A stretch of 32,327 bases of DNA from Clostridia bacterium (GCA_017469545.1 JAFUGE010000008.1:94941-127267); one strand, 5' to 3'; numbered from the stretch's first letter, positions 7,461 to 17,605 are shown. Numbers and translations are program-made. Notes: generated by a model from the letters alone, not told the origin.

Positions 7461-7488
7461 CGGGCAGCCTAGATAACGCTGCCCCTAC
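7461..7488 (-). repeat. Dispersed GTAGGGG hairpin element, copy 2 (degenerate loop side)
   Basis: Read on the minus strand it is GTAGGGGCAGCGTTAT, then CTAGGCTGCCCG. The stem is GGGCAGC / GCTGCCC with an enlarged loop. It lies in the 5' untranslated region of engB, in the sense orientation of engB. Confidence 0.8.
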
Positions 7489-7490
7489 GG

Positions 7491-7519
7491 GTATTGGGGG
7501 CGTCATATATTGCCCCTAC
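7491..7519 (-). repeat. Variant hairpin element adjacent to copy 2
   Basis: On the minus strand: GTAGGGGCAATATATGACGC, then CCCCAATAC. It keeps the GTAGGGGC head and a complementary GCCCC end but has a different centre. It is arranged head to tail with copy 2, in the engB leader. Confidence 0.6.
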
Positions 7520-7534
7520 GTTTTGTGATAAAGA

Positions 7535-7563
7535 ATTATAACACAAATCGTAAATTTATGCAA
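7535..7563 (-). promoter_or_regulatory. Sigma-A promoter of engB
   Basis: On the minus strand: TTGCAT (7558-7563), a 17-base spacer, TATAAT (7535-7540). It is back to back with the rpoB promoter. The resulting engB leader of about 90 bases carries two hairpin repeats. Confidence 0.8.
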
Positions 7564-7581
7564 ATTTGTTAACAAAAATTA

Positions 7582-7610
7582 TTGACCGAAGGGATTGCAT
7601 CTGGTATAAT
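7582..7610 (+). promoter_or_regulatory. Sigma-A promoter of rpoBC
   Basis: TTGACC at 7582-7587, a 17-base spacer, TATAAT at 7605-7610. It gives an untranslated leader of about 135 bases containing a small hairpin GTAAAT (7648-7653) / ATTTAC (7660-7665). No known leader class was recognised. Confidence 0.85.
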
Positions 7611-7751
7611 ACTATGGATATCGTATCGGATATTGTCTACGGAAGAAGTAAATAGCGACATTTACATAGCATCTTGAATGTAGGTTCGGTTTATGATTAA
7701 TTATGTTGATGGCTAGTAAGGAAAATTTTTATACTGAGGTGATTTTAGTTT

Positions 7752-10700
7752 ATGCGTAAGGTAAAAAATGAAAAGACTAGCAGGATGTATTTTGGTAAAA
7801 TCGAAGACGTGCTTGAGATGCCAAATTTAATTCAAGTTCAAAAAGATTCTTATGATTGGTTTATCAAAAAAGGCCTAAAAGAAGTTTTGACGGAGTGTTC
7901 TCCTATTACGGATTATTCAGGCAAATTAATTCTTGAATTCGTTGATTATCACTTTAATGAAGAAACTAAATATTCTATCGATGAAGCCAAAGCTCGTAAT
8001 ACGACTTATTCTACGCGTTTGATGGTCAAAGTAAGACTTATCAATCGTGAGACGGGGGAAGTAAAAGAGCAGGAGATCTTTATGGGTGATTTCCCTGTTA
8101 TGACGGATTATGGTACATTCGTTATTAATGGTGCGGAAAGAGTTATTGTATCTCAGCTTGTTCGTTCGCCAGGTTGTTATTATGAGAAATCGTATGACAA
8201 GCTTGGAAAGCAACTATTTGCTGCTACGATTATGCCAAATCGTGGTGCTTGGCTTGAGTATGAGACGGATTCTAATGATATTTATTACGTAAGAATTGAT
8301 AAGACGAGAAAGTTGCCAATTACGTTGATTTTGAGAGCTATTGGAATCGCGACGGATAGTCAAATCCTTGAATTATTTGGCGAAGACGAGAGATTGGTTG
8401 CAACGCTTGCAAAAGATCCAATTAAGACAGAAGAAGAAGCTTTAATTGAGATTTATAGAAGATTAAGACCAGGAGAAATGCCTTCTATTGAGGCAGCTAG
8501 AAATTTATTCTCTTCGTTGTTCTTTGATCCTAGAAGATATGATTTAACGAAGGTTGGTCGTTTTAAGTATAACGATAAGTTGTCTTTAGCAAAGAGAATT
8601 GCAGGACAAATTTCAGCAGAGAAGATTGTAAATCCAGAGACGGGAGAGCTTTTAGTATCAAAGGATAAAGTAATTACACCTGAAGTGGCAGAGGCTATTC
8701 AAGAGTCTGGTATTAATAGTGTAAAAGTAAAAGTAGAAGATAAGGTTATCAATGTAATTGGTAATGGTACGGTTTGGATTAGTAGCTTTGTTGAGGGCGA
8801 TTTGAAAGACCTTGGCATTGAAGAGAGAGTAAATTATGCCGTACTAAAAGAGCTTATCGAAAATAATAAAGAGCCTAAGAAGTTATATAAGGCGTTAGAA
8901 GAAAATATTGATAATTTGCTTCCTAACCATATTACGAAGGAAGATATGGTTGCTTCTATCAACTACTTAAATAACTTAGCTTATGGATTAGGCCACGTGG
9001 ACGACATCGACCACTTATCTAACAGAAGAGTAAGAAGTGTTGGTGAGCTTCTACAAAACCAATTTAGAATTGGTATTACGAGACTAGAAAGAGTCGTAAG
9101 AGAAAGAATGGCAATTCAGGATTTGGATGTTGTTACGCCACAATCTTTGATTAATGTAAAGCCAGTTGTTTCTTCTATTAGAGAGTTTTTTGGAAGCAGC
9201 CAGTTATCACAATTTATGGACCAGAACAACCCTCTTACAGAGCTTACGCATAAGAGAAGAATTTCTACGTTGGGACCTGGTGGTCTATCGAGAGAGCGTG
9301 CGGGATTCGAAGTTAGAGATATTCACCATTCTCACTATGGAAGACTTTGCCCGATTGAGAGCCCAGAAGGACCAAACGTAGGACTAATTGGTTCGCTTTC
9401 TACGTATGCAATTATTAATAAATATGGTTTCATTGAGACACCGTATCGTATTATTGATAAGAAGAAAGGCGTTGTGACGGACGAAGTTCGTTATTTTGGC
9501 GCTGAAGAAGAAGATAAATATATTATCGCACAGGCGACAGAGCCAATAAATGAAAAAGGCAAATTTATTAATAGCAAGATTAAAGTTAGATTTAAGGACG
9601 AACTTATGGAGGTTGCGCCTTCAGAGGTTGATTTGATGGACGTTTCGCCAAGACAGCTAGTTTCTGTTGGTGCTGCCTTGATTCCATTCTTGGAGAACGA
9701 CGACGCAAAGCGTGCACTAATGGGCGCAAACATGCAACGTCAGGCCGTTCCACTGATTAAGACAGATTCGCCTATCGTTGGTACTGGTATTGAGTACAGA
9801 GCTGCCAAAGACTCTGGCGTATGCGTCATTGCAAGAAACGATGGTGTTGTTGAAAAAGTTACTTCTACGAAGATAACAGTCAAAACAAAGAGTGGCGTAG
9901 ACGAATATGATTTGATTAAGTTTAGACGTTCTAACCAAGGCACTTGCTCAAATCAAAGACCTATCGTGAAAGCAGGAGAGAAGATTAAGAAGGGCGAAAT
10001 CCTTGCAGATGGCCCATCTACAGATCAAGGCGAGTTAGCGTTAGGTAAAAACATTCTAGTTGGATTTATGAGCTGGGAAGGCTACAACTACGAGGATGCT
10101 ATTTTGATTAATGAAGACTTGGTAAAAGAAGACGTTTTAACTTCTATCCACATTGAGGAGCACGATTGTGAGTACAGAGATACAAAACTAGGGCCTGAAG
10201 AGATTACAAGAGATATTCCGAATGTTGGTGAAGATGCATTAAAAGATTTGGACGAGAGAGGCGTTATTAGAATTGGTGCCGAAGTTCGTCCAGGCGATAT
10301 ATTGGTTGGTAAGGTTACGCCAAAGGGCGAAACAGAACTTACTGCTGAAGAGAGATTATTAAGAGCTATCTTTGGTGAGAAGGCTAGAGAAGTAAGAGAT
10401 ACATCACTTCGTTGCCCTCACGGAGAGTCTGGAACTGTTGTAGATGTAAAAGTATTTACGAAGGAAAATTCAGACGAATTAGGCACAGGCGTTAACGAAG
10501 TCATTCGTGTATATATTGCGCAGAAGAGAAAGATTTCTGTTGGTGATAAGATGGCTGGACGTCATGGTAACAAGGGCGTTATTTCAAGAATTTTACCAAG
10601 AGAGGATATGCCATTCTTACCAGATGGTACACCACTTCAAATCGTGCTTAACCCATTAGGTGTTCCTTCTCGTATGAATATTGGACAGGTGCTTGAAGTG

Positions 10701-11456
10701 CACTTAGGATATGCTGCTAAAGCATTAGGATTTAAAGTGGCTACTCCAGTATTTGATAGTGCGAAGGACGAAGACTTTGCAGAGATGTATGAGAAAGCTG
10801 GACTTCCAAGGTCTGGTAAGACAATTCTATACGACGGCAGAACGGGAGAGCCATTTGATAATGAAGTTACCGTAGGTATCATGTATATGTTAAAACTACA
10901 CCATTTAGTAGACGACAAGATTCACGCTCGTTCTACAGGACCATATTCTTTAGTTACACAACAGCCTCTTGGTGGTAAAGCACAATTCGGTGGCCAGAGA
11001 TTTGGTGAGATGGAAGTTTGGGCATTGGAAGCATATGGTGCTGCGTATACATTGCAAGAAATCTTGACAGTAAAATCAGACGATGTAGTAGGAAGAGTCA
11101 AGACTTATGAATCAATTGTTAAGGGTGAAAACATCCCTGAGCCTGGTATCCCAGAGAGCTTTAAAGTTTTAGTAAAAGAGTTACAAAGCTTAGGCTTAGA
11201 TATTAAGTTATATAATCACAGTGACGAAAACGAAGTTGAGTTACAAGAAGACGTTGGAGACGACGATATTACATTAAATATTGTTGCACCAGCCGTTGAG
11301 ACAGACGAAATTCAGGATTCGATGGTTATTTCAGACGACGAAGGAGAAGTAATCGGAGACGACGAAGAGGAAGACGATTATGGCGATGGCGAAGACGACG
11401 AGGAACTATTCGACGATAGCTTCTTGGACGACGAGAACTTCGACGACGAAGAATAA
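7752..11456 (+). CDS. rpoB: DNA-directed RNA polymerase, beta subunit
   Basis: Beta subunit of the core RNA polymerase, 1234 residues. The N-terminal lobe/protrusion region begins with [15 protein letters not shown]. The rifampicin pocket (from about residue 479) is [16 protein letters not shown], then [13 protein letters not shown]. The residues usually mutated in rifampicin resistance (Asp in MDQ, His in THK, Ser in RIS) are wild type. Further on are the conserved [25 protein letters not shown] and the C-terminal clamp ending. The last 60 or so residues form a very acidic Asp/Glu tail. GAGGTG lies 10 bases upstream of ATG 7752. It forms an operon with rpoC, 35 bases downstream. rplJ and rplL are not upstream. 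Confidence 0.98.
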   Translation: MRKVKNEKTSRMYFGKIEDVLEMPNLIQVQKDSYDWFIKKGLKEVLTECSPITDYSGKLILEFVDYHFNEETKYSIDEAKARNTTYSTRLMVKVRLINRETGEVKEQEIFMGDFPVMTDYGTFVINGAERVIVSQLVRSPGCYYEKSYDKLGKQLFAATIMPNRGAWLEYETDSNDIYYVRIDKTRKLPITLILRAIGIATDSQILELFGEDERLVATLAKDPIKTEEEALIEIYRRLRPGEMPSIEAARNLFSSLFFDPRRYDLTKVGRFKYNDKLSLAKRIAGQISAEKIVNPETGELLVSKDKVITPEVAEAIQESGINSVKVKVEDKVINVIGNGTVWISSFVEGDLKDLGIEERVNYAVLKELIENNKEPKKLYKALEENIDNLLPNHITKEDMVASINYLNNLAYGLGHVDDIDHLSNRRVRSVGELLQNQFRIGITRLERVVRERMAIQDLDVVTPQSLINVKPVVSSIREFFGSSQLSQFMDQNNPLTELTHKRRISTLGPGGLSRERAGFEVRDIHHSHYGRLCPIESPEGPNVGLIGSLSTYAIINKYGFIETPYRIIDKKKGVVTDEVRYFGAEEEDKYIIAQATEPINEKGKFINSKIKVRFKDELMEVAPSEVDLMDVSPRQLVSVGAALIPFLENDDAKRALMGANMQRQAVPLIKTDSPIVGTGIEYRAAKDSGVCVIARNDGVVEKVTSTKITVKTKSGVDEYDLIKFRRSNQGTCSNQRPIVKAGEKIKKGEILADGPSTDQGELALGKNILVGFMSWEGYNYEDAILINEDLVKEDVLTSIHIEEHDCEYRDTKLGPEEITRDIPNVGEDALKDLDERGVIRIGAEVRPGDILVGKVTPKGETELTAEERLLRAIFGEKAREVRDTSLRCPHGESGTVVDVKVFTKENSDELGTGVNEVIRVYIAQKRKISVGDKMAGRHGNKGVISRILPREDMPFLPDGTPLQIVLNPLGVPSRMNIGQVLEVHLGYAAKALGFKVATPVFDSAKDEDFAEMYEKAGLPRSGKTILYDGRTGEPFDNEVTVGIMYMLKLHHLVDDKIHARSTGPYSLVTQQPLGGKAQFGGQRFGEMEVWALEAYGAAYTLQEILTVKSDDVVGRVKTYESIVKGENIPEPGIPESFKVLVKELQSLGLDIKLYNHSDENEVELQEDVGDDDITLNIVAPAVETDEIQDSMVISDDEGEVIGDDEEEDDYGDGEDDEELFDDSFLDDENFDDEE

Positions 11457-11491
11457 ATTAACGAAGTGTTATATAAGGAAGGAGAAGAAAG

Positions 11492-14400
11492 ATGGTTGAT
11501 TTAGAAGTTTTTGACAGAATAAAAATAGGTTTGGCATCTCCTGAGAAGATTCGTGAATGGTCAAAAGGCGAAGTAAAGAAGCCAGAAACAATTAACTATA
11601 GGACTTTAAAGCCTGAGCGTGATGGACTATTTTGTGAGAGAATATTTGGACCTACAAAGGACTGGGAGTGCCATTGTGGAAAATATAAGAGAGCGAGATA
11701 TAAGGGTATCGTCTGCGACAGATGTGGCGTAGAAGTTACCAAATCGAAAGTAAGAAGAGAGAGAATGGGGCATATCGAACTTGCTGCCCCAGTATCTCAC
11801 ATTTGGTATTTCAAGGGAATCCCAAGCAGAATGGGATTGATGCTTGATATTTCGCCAAGATCTCTTGAGAAAGTTTTATACTTTGCTTCATATATCGTTG
11901 TAGATGCAGGAGATACTTCCCTTGTAAAAGGACAAGTGATTTCTGAGAAAGAGTACAGAGAGTATGTAGATAAATACGGTGAAGGTTCTTTCCGTGCTGG
12001 CATGGGTGCTGAGACGATTAAAGAGCTATTGCAAGAGATTGATGTTGAAAAATTGGCTGCTGATTTAAGAAAAGAATTAGAGGATGCCAATGGCCAAAAG
12101 AAAGCGAAAATAATTAAGAGATTGGAAACGGTTGATAGCTTTAGACTTTCTGGAAATAAACCTGAGTGGATGATTCTAGACGTATTGCCAGTTATTCCGC
12201 CAGATTTAAGACCAATGGTGCAATTAGATGGTGGTAGATTTGCAACATCTGACTTGAACGATTTATATCGTAGAATTATTAACAGAAATAACAGATTAAA
12301 GAGGCTATTAGAGCTTGGAGCTCCTGATATCATTGTTAGAAATGAGAAGAGAATGCTTCAAGAGGCTGTAGATAGTCTTATCGATAATGGTAGAAGAGGT
12401 AGACCAGTAACAGGCCCTGGCAATAGAGCTCTTAAATCTTTGTCTGACTTGCTAAAAGGTAAGCAAGGTAGATTTAGACAAAACTTACTTGGTAAGAGAG
12501 TTGACTATTCTGGACGTTCTGTTATCGTTGTTGGACCAGAACTTAAGATTTATCAATGTGGTCTTCCAAAGGAAATGGCTGTTGAGTTATTCAAACCTTT
12601 CGTTATGAAAGAGCTTGTTTCTAGAGGAATTGCACATAACATTAAGAATGCAAAGAGAATGGTGGAAAGATTAAAACCAGAAGTTTGGGATGTTTTGGAA
12701 TATGTTATTAAGGATCACCCAGTGATGCTAAACCGTGCTCCAACACTTCACAGACTTGGTATTCAAGCATTCGAGCCAGTATTAATTGAAGGTAGAGCAA
12801 TTAAGCTACATCCACTAGTATGTACGGCATTCAACGCTGACTTCGACGGAGACCAGATGGCTGTGCACTTGCCACTTACTCCAGAGGCACAAGCAGAAGC
12901 GAGATATTTAATGTTATCTGCTAACAACTTGTTAAAGCCTCAAGATGGTAAGCCGGTTACGGTTCCTACTCAGGATATGATTTTAGGTTCTTACTATTTG
13001 ACGATTGAAGAAGATGGTGCAAAGGGCGAAGGAATGGTATTTAAAGATGTTGACGAGGCTATGATGGCTTATTCGACAGGCGATATTGCTATTCACGCTA
13101 AGATTAAAGTAAGAATGTATCGTGAAGTTGACGGCGAGTTAAAGCATAAAGTGATTGATACAACAATTGGTAAGATTATCTTTAACCAAGCAATTCCGCA
13201 AGACTTAGGTTTTGTGAATAGAGAAGATCCAGAGGAAATGTTCAATTTGGAAGTTAATTTCCCTGTAACAAAGAAGACAATTGGTAAAATTATTTCTAAC
13301 TGTATTAAGACACACGGATTAAGCGACGCGGCAGAATTACTAGATGCTGTTAAAGCGATGGGATACAAGTATTCTACGAAGAGTGCGATTACGGTTTCTG
13401 TTGCCGATGTTATCATTCCAGAATCTAAGAAAGACATTCTAGCTGCTGCGGAAGCAAAAGTTGACGAGATTACAAAGCAGTATAGAAGAGGTTTGATTTC
13501 TAACGAGGAGAGATATAACTCTGTTATTAAAGTTTGGGATAAGGCAACAAACGACGTTACTGACGCCATGATTGCAAACTTTGGTGAGAAGAACCCAATC
13601 TACATGATGGCTACTTCTGGTGCCCGTGGTAACATGCAACAGATTAGACAGCTTGCTGCCATGAGAGGATTGATGGCCGATACTTCTGGTAAGACAGTCG
13701 AAATTCCAATTCGTTCTTGCTTTAGAGAAGGTATGGACGTACTAGAGTACTTCGTATCTGCTCACGGTGCTAGAAAAGGACTCGTTGATACAGCGCTTAG
13801 AACTGCTGACTCTGGTTACTTAACAAGAAGATTGGTAGACGTTTCGCAAGACATTATCGTAAGAGAAGAAGACTGCGGAACAACAGACGGCGTAGACGTT
13901 ACAGCGATTAAGAATGGTAACGAATTAATCGAGAGTCTAGAGGAAAGATTAACTGGTAGATATTTAGCAGAAGATGTGAAGAATCCAGAAACTGGCGAGA
14001 TTATTGCTGAGAGAAATACATTTGTGAATGATAAATTGGCAGATAAGATTGTCAAGGCTGGTGTCACAAAAGTTAAGATTAGAACACTTCTAACTTGTAG
14101 ATGCGAGAAGGGCGTATGTTCTAAGTGTTACGGTAACGACTTGGCTGGCAGACAAGAGGTTAATATTGGCGAAGCTGTTGGTATTATCGCTGCGCAATCA
14201 ATTGGTGAGCCTGGTACACAGCTTACAATGAGAACATTCCATAGTGGTGGTATCGCCGGTGGAGATATTACACAAGGTCTTCCTAGAGTTGAGGAGTTGT
14301 TCGAGGCTAGAAAACCAAAGGGATTAGCTATCATTTCTGATATTGCTGGTAAAGTAACAATTAGTGATACGAAGAAGAAGAGAGAAGTTATTGTGACATC

Positions 14401-15070
14401 TGACGAAGATTCTAAGACTTACTTAATTCCATTTGGTTCAAGACTTGCCGTAAAAGATGGCGACGAGCTAGAAGCAGGCGATATTATTACAGAGGGTTCT
14501 ATTTATCCTCAAGATATTATGAGAATCAAAGGACCGGAAGGCGTACAAAGATATATTGTTGCGGAAGTTCAAAAGGTATATCGTGGTCAAGGTGTTGATA
14601 TTAACGATAGACACATCGAAGCAATTATTAGACAAATGCTTAAGAGAGTTAAGATTGAGGATGCTGGAGACACGACAATGCTTCCTGGAACAACCGTGGA
14701 TATTATCCGATATGAAGAGGAAAACAAGAAGATGGTTGAAGAAGGCAAGAGACCAGCTGTTGGTAAGAGATTGCTACTTGGTATTACAAAAGCATCACTT
14801 GCTACAGATTCGTTCTTGTCAGCTGCTTCCTTCCAAGAGACAACAAGAGTACTTACCGAAGCTGCTATTAAGGGCAAGATTGATCCATTAATAGGATTAA
14901 AAGAGAATGTTATTATCGGTAAATTAATTCCTGCTGGAACAGGATTAATGAGATATCGAGAATTACAACCAGTAAATAGTGAAACGGGAGAGCCTACGGC
15001 AAATTCCATTCCAAAGCCTGACGAAGAAGTATTAATTGATACAAGTGCAAAAAATAATATTTTAGCATAA
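11492..15070 (+). CDS. rpoC: DNA-directed RNA polymerase, beta' subunit
   Basis: Beta' subunit of RNA polymerase, 1192 residues, carrying the active-site magnesium. The N-terminal zinc site is [20 protein letters not shown] (first Cys at residue 60). The rudder/lid region is followed by the catalytic [12 protein letters not shown] (about residue 448), whose three aspartates bind Mg2+. The trigger-loop region is around [20 protein letters not shown]. The second zinc site is [11 protein letters not shown] (about 869), followed by [21 protein letters not shown] ribosome binding site (AAGGAAGGAG) is 6 bases before ATG 11492. It is co-transcribed with rpoB and ended by a strong terminator 5 bases after the stop. 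Confidence 0.98.
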   Translation: MVDLEVFDRIKIGLASPEKIREWSKGEVKKPETINYRTLKPERDGLFCERIFGPTKDWECHCGKYKRARYKGIVCDRCGVEVTKSKVRRERMGHIELAAPVSHIWYFKGIPSRMGLMLDISPRSLEKVLYFASYIVVDAGDTSLVKGQVISEKEYREYVDKYGEGSFRAGMGAETIKELLQEIDVEKLAADLRKELEDANGQKKAKIIKRLETVDSFRLSGNKPEWMILDVLPVIPPDLRPMVQLDGGRFATSDLNDLYRRIINRNNRLKRLLELGAPDIIVRNEKRMLQEAVDSLIDNGRRGRPVTGPGNRALKSLSDLLKGKQGRFRQNLLGKRVDYSGRSVIVVGPELKIYQCGLPKEMAVELFKPFVMKELVSRGIAHNIKNAKRMVERLKPEVWDVLEYVIKDHPVMLNRAPTLHRLGIQAFEPVLIEGRAIKLHPLVCTAFNADFDGDQMAVHLPLTPEAQAEARYLMLSANNLLKPQDGKPVTVPTQDMILGSYYLTIEEDGAKGEGMVFKDVDEAMMAYSTGDIAIHAKIKVRMYREVDGELKHKVIDTTIGKIIFNQAIPQDLGFVNREDPEEMFNLEVNFPVTKKTIGKIISNCIKTHGLSDAAELLDAVKAMGYKYSTKSAITVSVADVIIPESKKDILAAAEAKVDEITKQYRRGLISNEERYNSVIKVWDKATNDVTDAMIANFGEKNPIYMMATSGARGNMQQIRQLAAMRGLMADTSGKTVEIPIRSCFREGMDVLEYFVSAHGARKGLVDTALRTADSGYLTRRLVDVSQDIIVREEDCGTTDGVDVTAIKNGNELIESLEERLTGRYLAEDVKNPETGEIIAERNTFVNDKLADKIVKAGVTKVKIRTLLTCRCEKGVCSKCYGNDLAGRQEVNIGEAVGIIAAQSIGEPGTQLTMRTFHSGGIAGGDITQGLPRVEELFEARKPKGLAIISDIAGKVTISDTKKKREVIVTSDEDSKTYLIPFGSRLAVKDGDELEAGDIITEGSIYPQDIMRIKGPEGVQRYIVAEVQKVYRGQGVDINDRHIEAIIRQMLKRVKIEDAGDTTMLPGTTVDIIRYEEENKKMVEEGKRPAVGKRLLLGITKASLATDSFLSAASFQETTRVLTEAAIKGKIDPLIGLKENVIIGKLIPAGTGLMRYRELQPVNSETGEPTANSIPKPDEEVLIDTSAKNNILA

Positions 15071-15073
15071 TGC

Positions 15074-15106
15074 AAAAAAGATGTGCAAATGATTGCACAT
15101 CTTTTT
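15074..15106 (+). terminator. Terminator of rpoBC, copy A of a triplicated terminator
   Basis: AAAAAGATGTGCAA (15075-15088), loop ATGA, TTGCACATCTTTTT (15093-15106): a perfect 14 bp stem ending in T5. It could work on both strands. Near-identical copies lie at 15779 and 17606. Confidence 0.92.
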
Positions 15107-15142
15107 ACTGTGATAAAATTAAGTTAATTGCATATAATATGG

Positions 15143-15171
15143 TTGACAATGTATACACATAGTGGTATTAT
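15143..15171 (+). promoter_or_regulatory. Promoter and probable autoregulatory operator of the toxin-antitoxin pair
   Basis: Consensus TTGACA at 15143-15148, a 17-base spacer, TATTAT at 15166-15171. The spacer holds the palindrome TGTATACA (15150-15157), well placed for the ribbon-helix-helix antitoxin to bind and repress its own promoter. The operator role is an inference from RelB/DinJ biology. Confidence 0.7.
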
Positions 15172-15194
15172 ATAAACAGAGGGGAGTGAGTAGT

Positions 15195-15482
15195 ATGGCA
15201 AAGACTACGACAATGAATATTAGAATAGAGCCTCAACTGAAACAAGATGTCGAAGAGGTGCTAAATGATTTGGGAATGAATATTGCAGAGGCTGTTACCA
15301 TTTATTTTAAACAGATTGTATTGACAGATAGTATTCCTTTGCAAATAAAAAGGCCAAGATTTAATAGAAAAACATTAGAAGCAATTAATGAGGCAGATAA
15401 AATAATGGAAGAACCAGAGAAGTATAAAAGCTATAATGATGTTTATGAAATGTTAGAGGAGATAGAGGATGAGCAAGAATAA
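15195..15482 (+). CDS. RelB/DinJ-family antitoxin
   Basis: Ribbon-helix-helix antitoxin of a type II toxin-antitoxin pair. It has 95 residues from ATG 15195, preceded by GAGGGGAG. The N-terminal beta strand TTTMNIRIEPQLKQDVEE and the following helices (LNDLGMNIAEAVTIYFKQIV, then TDSIPLQIKRP) are typical of RelB/DinJ and mediate dimerisation and DNA binding. The C-terminal half (NRKTLEAINEADKIMEE and an acidic end) should wrap the toxin. The gene looks complete. It overlaps the toxin gene by 14 bases, and its GAT GAG pair at 15468 is forced by the toxin start codon. The toxin is frameshifted, so the antitoxin may now be an orphan. Confidence 0.88.
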   Translation: MAKTTTMNIRIEPQLKQDVEEVLNDLGMNIAEAVTIYFKQIVLTDSIPLQIKRPRFNRKTLEAINEADKIMEEPEKYKSYNDVYEMLEEIEDEQE

Positions 15483-15760
15483 ATATGAAATAAAACTTAC
15501 TGGCCAATTTAAGAAAGACTTAAAAGCAGCAAGAAAAAGGGCATACTTTGACGCGGAGCTATTAAATAATGTAATTGAAATGCTAGCAAACGATATCGTT
15601 TTACCTATACAGTATCATAATCATTTATTAGAACCAAAAAGCAAACGGATTGTGGGAGTGTCACTTAGCTCCCAACTGGTTGTTGGAATATAAAAAGGAC
15701 GGGAAAATATTGATTTTGACACTAATCCGTACTGGTTCACATTCCGATTTGTTTGAATAG
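15469..15760 (+). pseudogene. YafQ/RelE-family mRNA interferase toxin, frameshifted
   Basis: The frame from ATG 15469 reads as a YafQ-type toxin (KYEIKLTGQFKKDLKAARKR, then ELLNNVIEMLANDIVLP) but loses family similarity after LEPKSKR and stops at 15693. One base away, the frame continues as GLWECHLAPNWLLEYKKDGK, then ILTLIRTGSHSDLFE, stopping at 15758-15760: exactly the missing second half. Removing one A from the A5 run at 15636-15640 rejoins them into a 96-residue protein of normal length. In the repaired frame the usual P-D-W of the active site is P-N-W. The catalytic-type histidines in ECH and GSHSDLF remain. It is either a genuine inactivating mutation or a sequencing error. Confidence 0.88.
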
Positions 15761-15778
15761 ATCTTGGGGATAAGTGAG

Positions 15779-15812
15779 AAAAAGATGTGCATAGTGATTG
15801 CACATCTTTTTT
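15779..15812 (+). terminator. Terminator after the toxin remnant, copy B
   Basis: AAAAAGATGTGCA (15779-15791), loop TAGTGAT, TGCACATCTTTTT (15799-15811). The stem is essentially the same sequence as the rpoC terminator. Confidence 0.9.
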
Positions 15813-15897
15813 GCTTCATAAGGGAAAATACTCTATTTACTAATAGTAAGGAGTGGACTCTATTATTATAGAATTCTTTCCTTATTAGTATTGTAGC

Positions 15898-15935
15898 CTA
15901 ACTAAATCTAAATATAGTTTTAGTTTCTTAGTTAG
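15898..15935. repeat. AT-rich inverted repeat between convergent units
   Basis: CTAACTAA (15898-15905) and TTAGTTAG (15928-15935) are perfect inverted arms around an AT-rich, partly complementary interior. Just upstream, TACTAATA and TATTAGTA also face each other. No gene is visible from 15812 to 15954. The region may be the 3' boundary of the minus-strand gene or a scar of insertion. Confidence 0.4.
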
Positions 15936-15954
15936 AGGTATAACAATGAAAAAA

Positions 15955-16287
15955 TTATTTTCTCTTTGTCTGTCTGAAGTGGAATTCTTTTCCGCAGCGG
16001 CGGCAACGAACAACACCATCATGATCGCGTGTGTAGGTATGGTGGCACATCGTCTGAATGGCCTCGTCTTCTTCTTGAAGAAGGATTGAATGAGCATTCA
16101 AAATTTCCAAAAATATATCGAACTTGTTAGATTCTGGAGTGTTCAAATCCTCAATTAATTGTTTGCGCCTTTCAAGGATCTCTGGAAGGGAATCAGTAGA
16201 AAGATGTTCTTTTTGCATATACTTAATTTGTCTGTCTAAAATAAAAAGTGCTTTTTCTACATGTTCTTTTGTGATAGCGTTGTCCAT
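15955..16287 (-). CDS. Hypothetical protein with a C-terminal zinc-ribbon-like motif
   Basis: No family is recognised. It has 110 residues. AGGAGG lies 5 bases upstream of the ATG (complement of 16293-16298), and there is a consensus promoter further upstream. The first 80 residues are predicted helical and charged (EHVEKALFILDRQIKYMQKE, LPEILERRKQLIEDL, FDIFLEILNAHSILL). The end carries CHHTYTRDHDGVVRCRRCGK: a Cys-His pair followed after about 13 residues by Cys-x-x-Cys, the spacing of a small zinc ribbon. That suggests metal-dependent folding, perhaps protein or nucleic-acid contact. It sits in the accessory segment between rpoC and the glycosyltransferase gene. Confidence 0.7.
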   Translation of the reverse strand: MDNAITKEHVEKALFILDRQIKYMQKEHLSTDSLPEILERRKQLIEDLNTPESNKFDIFLEILNAHSILLQEEDEAIQTMCHHTYTRDHDGVVRCRRCGKEFHFRQTKRK

Positions 16288-16347
16288 AAATACCTCCTAT
16301 CATTAAAACTACTAAGCAAGTATAAAAAGATATTAAAATACAATAAC

Positions 16348-16376
16348 ATTATAATATAAAAGTGGGAAGCAGTCAA
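16348..16376 (-). promoter_or_regulatory. Sigma-A promoter of the zinc-ribbon gene
   Basis: On the minus strand: TTGACT (16371-16376), a 17-base spacer, TATAAT (16348-16353), about 60 bases before the start codon. Confidence 0.8.
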
Positions 16377-16454
16377 TTTCATATTCTAAAATGCACAGGA
16401 TAAATATGGGAATTATGGATAAAAAACAAATAAATCGAAAATATAGTAAAAATG

Positions 16455-16483
16455 TTGTATTTCGAAAATGAATGTATCATAAT
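16455..16483 (+). promoter_or_regulatory. Probable promoter of the lipoprotein gene
   Basis: TTGTAT at 16455-16460, a 17-base spacer, CATAAT at 16478-16483, about 40 bases before the ATG. Confidence 0.55.
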
Positions 16484-16525
16484 AAATAGTGTAGAAAGTT
16501 AAAGAAAAATTAGGGGGAGTTTTGT

Positions 16526-17596
16526 ATGAAAAAGATTGTTTTATGGATTATTAGTGTATTGACAGTATTTTCACTTGTAGGATGTGCGGAGAAAGAAGTG
16601 GAGAAGCCGGAGGAGAATCATGAAAATGCGCAAGATAATAAGGAAATTTTTTATATTATCAATGATAATTATATGGGAAGCTATGTCAATGATACTTGGT
16701 ATTCTTCTAGGGTATTTGACGGCACTCAGTCGAAGGGATGGGCTTATAACGATTTGTTAGGAAATGATACATTGACGTTATATTCAGAGCAGTTTTTGAA
16801 TAGTGGAGAATCATTAAATAAAAAAGAGATAAATGAAGTGATTGTTAGCCTCTCGGACTCAGGAATTGGAGATTTTCTTTGTTCTGATTCAGTGGGAGAA
16901 TATGGTTATTCGGAAGATAGAGAAAAACTTAGAGAAGAGTTTAGGACATATACAAAAACATTTGAGGAAAATGAATATGACAGCATATTTGAACTTCCAA
17001 CACTTTTGATTGGAAATTTAGAAAACTTAAAGACTAATTATTCAAATACGTGGATTTCGTTTAAGGAGAATTATTCAGTAGTAACAAATGCTCCGTATGA
17101 ATTGAAATTTGCAAACAAGGTTGAACCGGGCGAAATATCGGAAGAAGTAAAAAAATATATTATCGATTATGCTGTTAATCATAATGTGTCCTCTGATATA
17201 GAATATGACTGTAGTCTTGCACAAAAAGCTGATATTAATCATGATGGAACGATAGATACGGTACTTGTACTTAATTCAAGGGATACATCCACTTTAGATT
17301 GGGATTCAAAGGTGGCTTTCGAAATAGAAAATGGCTCATTTTGTTTGGTACTTGCTGAGTTAGGTAATGGAGAAATTATAACTATTTTTGAAGAATCATT
17401 AGAAAAAGGAAGAGACGAAGAATTTTATTTAAGTTATCATTATGGCGGCAATCGCATCGTAGATATGATTGTTGTAGACTTAAATAATGATAATTTATAT
17501 GAAGTATTTGTAAAAAATTCTGATGGAGAAAGCTTTATTACTGCAAGTATAAATGGAAAATATAAGGTAGTGGCATATAATACACATGTGAATTAG
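16526..17596 (+). CDS. Predicted lipoprotein of unknown function
   Basis: It has 356 residues. The N-terminus is a lipoprotein signal: two lysines, a hydrophobic stretch (IVLWIISVLTVFS) and the lipobox LVGC with Cys20 as the predicted lipidated residue, then a charged Glu-rich linker. The protein should be anchored on the outer face of the membrane. The C-terminal half has two Asp/Asn-rich loops, DINHDGTIDT and DLNNDNLYEV. They resemble the calcium-binding loops of dockerin or FG-GAP/VCBS repeats. No enzyme motif was found. AGGGGGAG lies 9 bases before ATG 16526. It is monocistronic, with its own promoter and a copy of the triplicated terminator. Codon use is more AT-rich than in rpoBC, which fits accessory status. 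Confidence 0.8.
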   Translation: MKKIVLWIISVLTVFSLVGCAEKEVEKPEENHENAQDNKEIFYIINDNYMGSYVNDTWYSSRVFDGTQSKGWAYNDLLGNDTLTLYSEQFLNSGESLNKKEINEVIVSLSDSGIGDFLCSDSVGEYGYSEDREKLREEFRTYTKTFEENEYDSIFELPTLLIGNLENLKTNYSNTWISFKENYSVVTNAPYELKFANKVEPGEISEEVKKYIIDYAVNHNVSSDIEYDCSLAQKADINHDGTIDTVLVLNSRDTSTLDWDSKVAFEIENGSFCLVLAELGNGEIITIFEESLEKGRDEEFYLSYHYGGNRIVDMIVVDLNNDNLYEVFVKNSDGESFITASINGKYKVVAYNTHVN

Positions 17597-17605
17597 TAAT
17601 CAATG

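Noticed and set aside
7611-7751. A known riboswitch or Lacto-rpoB-type leader before rpoB
   Set aside because: Only a 6 bp hairpin (7648-7665) is visible. No recognised aptamer consensus or terminator is present.
15469-15760. Programmed frameshift in the toxin gene
   Set aside because: The rescue requires skipping one base (+1) at CCA AAA AGC. There is no classic -1 heptamer, no rare or stop codon at the shift site and no evident stimulatory structure. Mutation or sequencing error is simpler.
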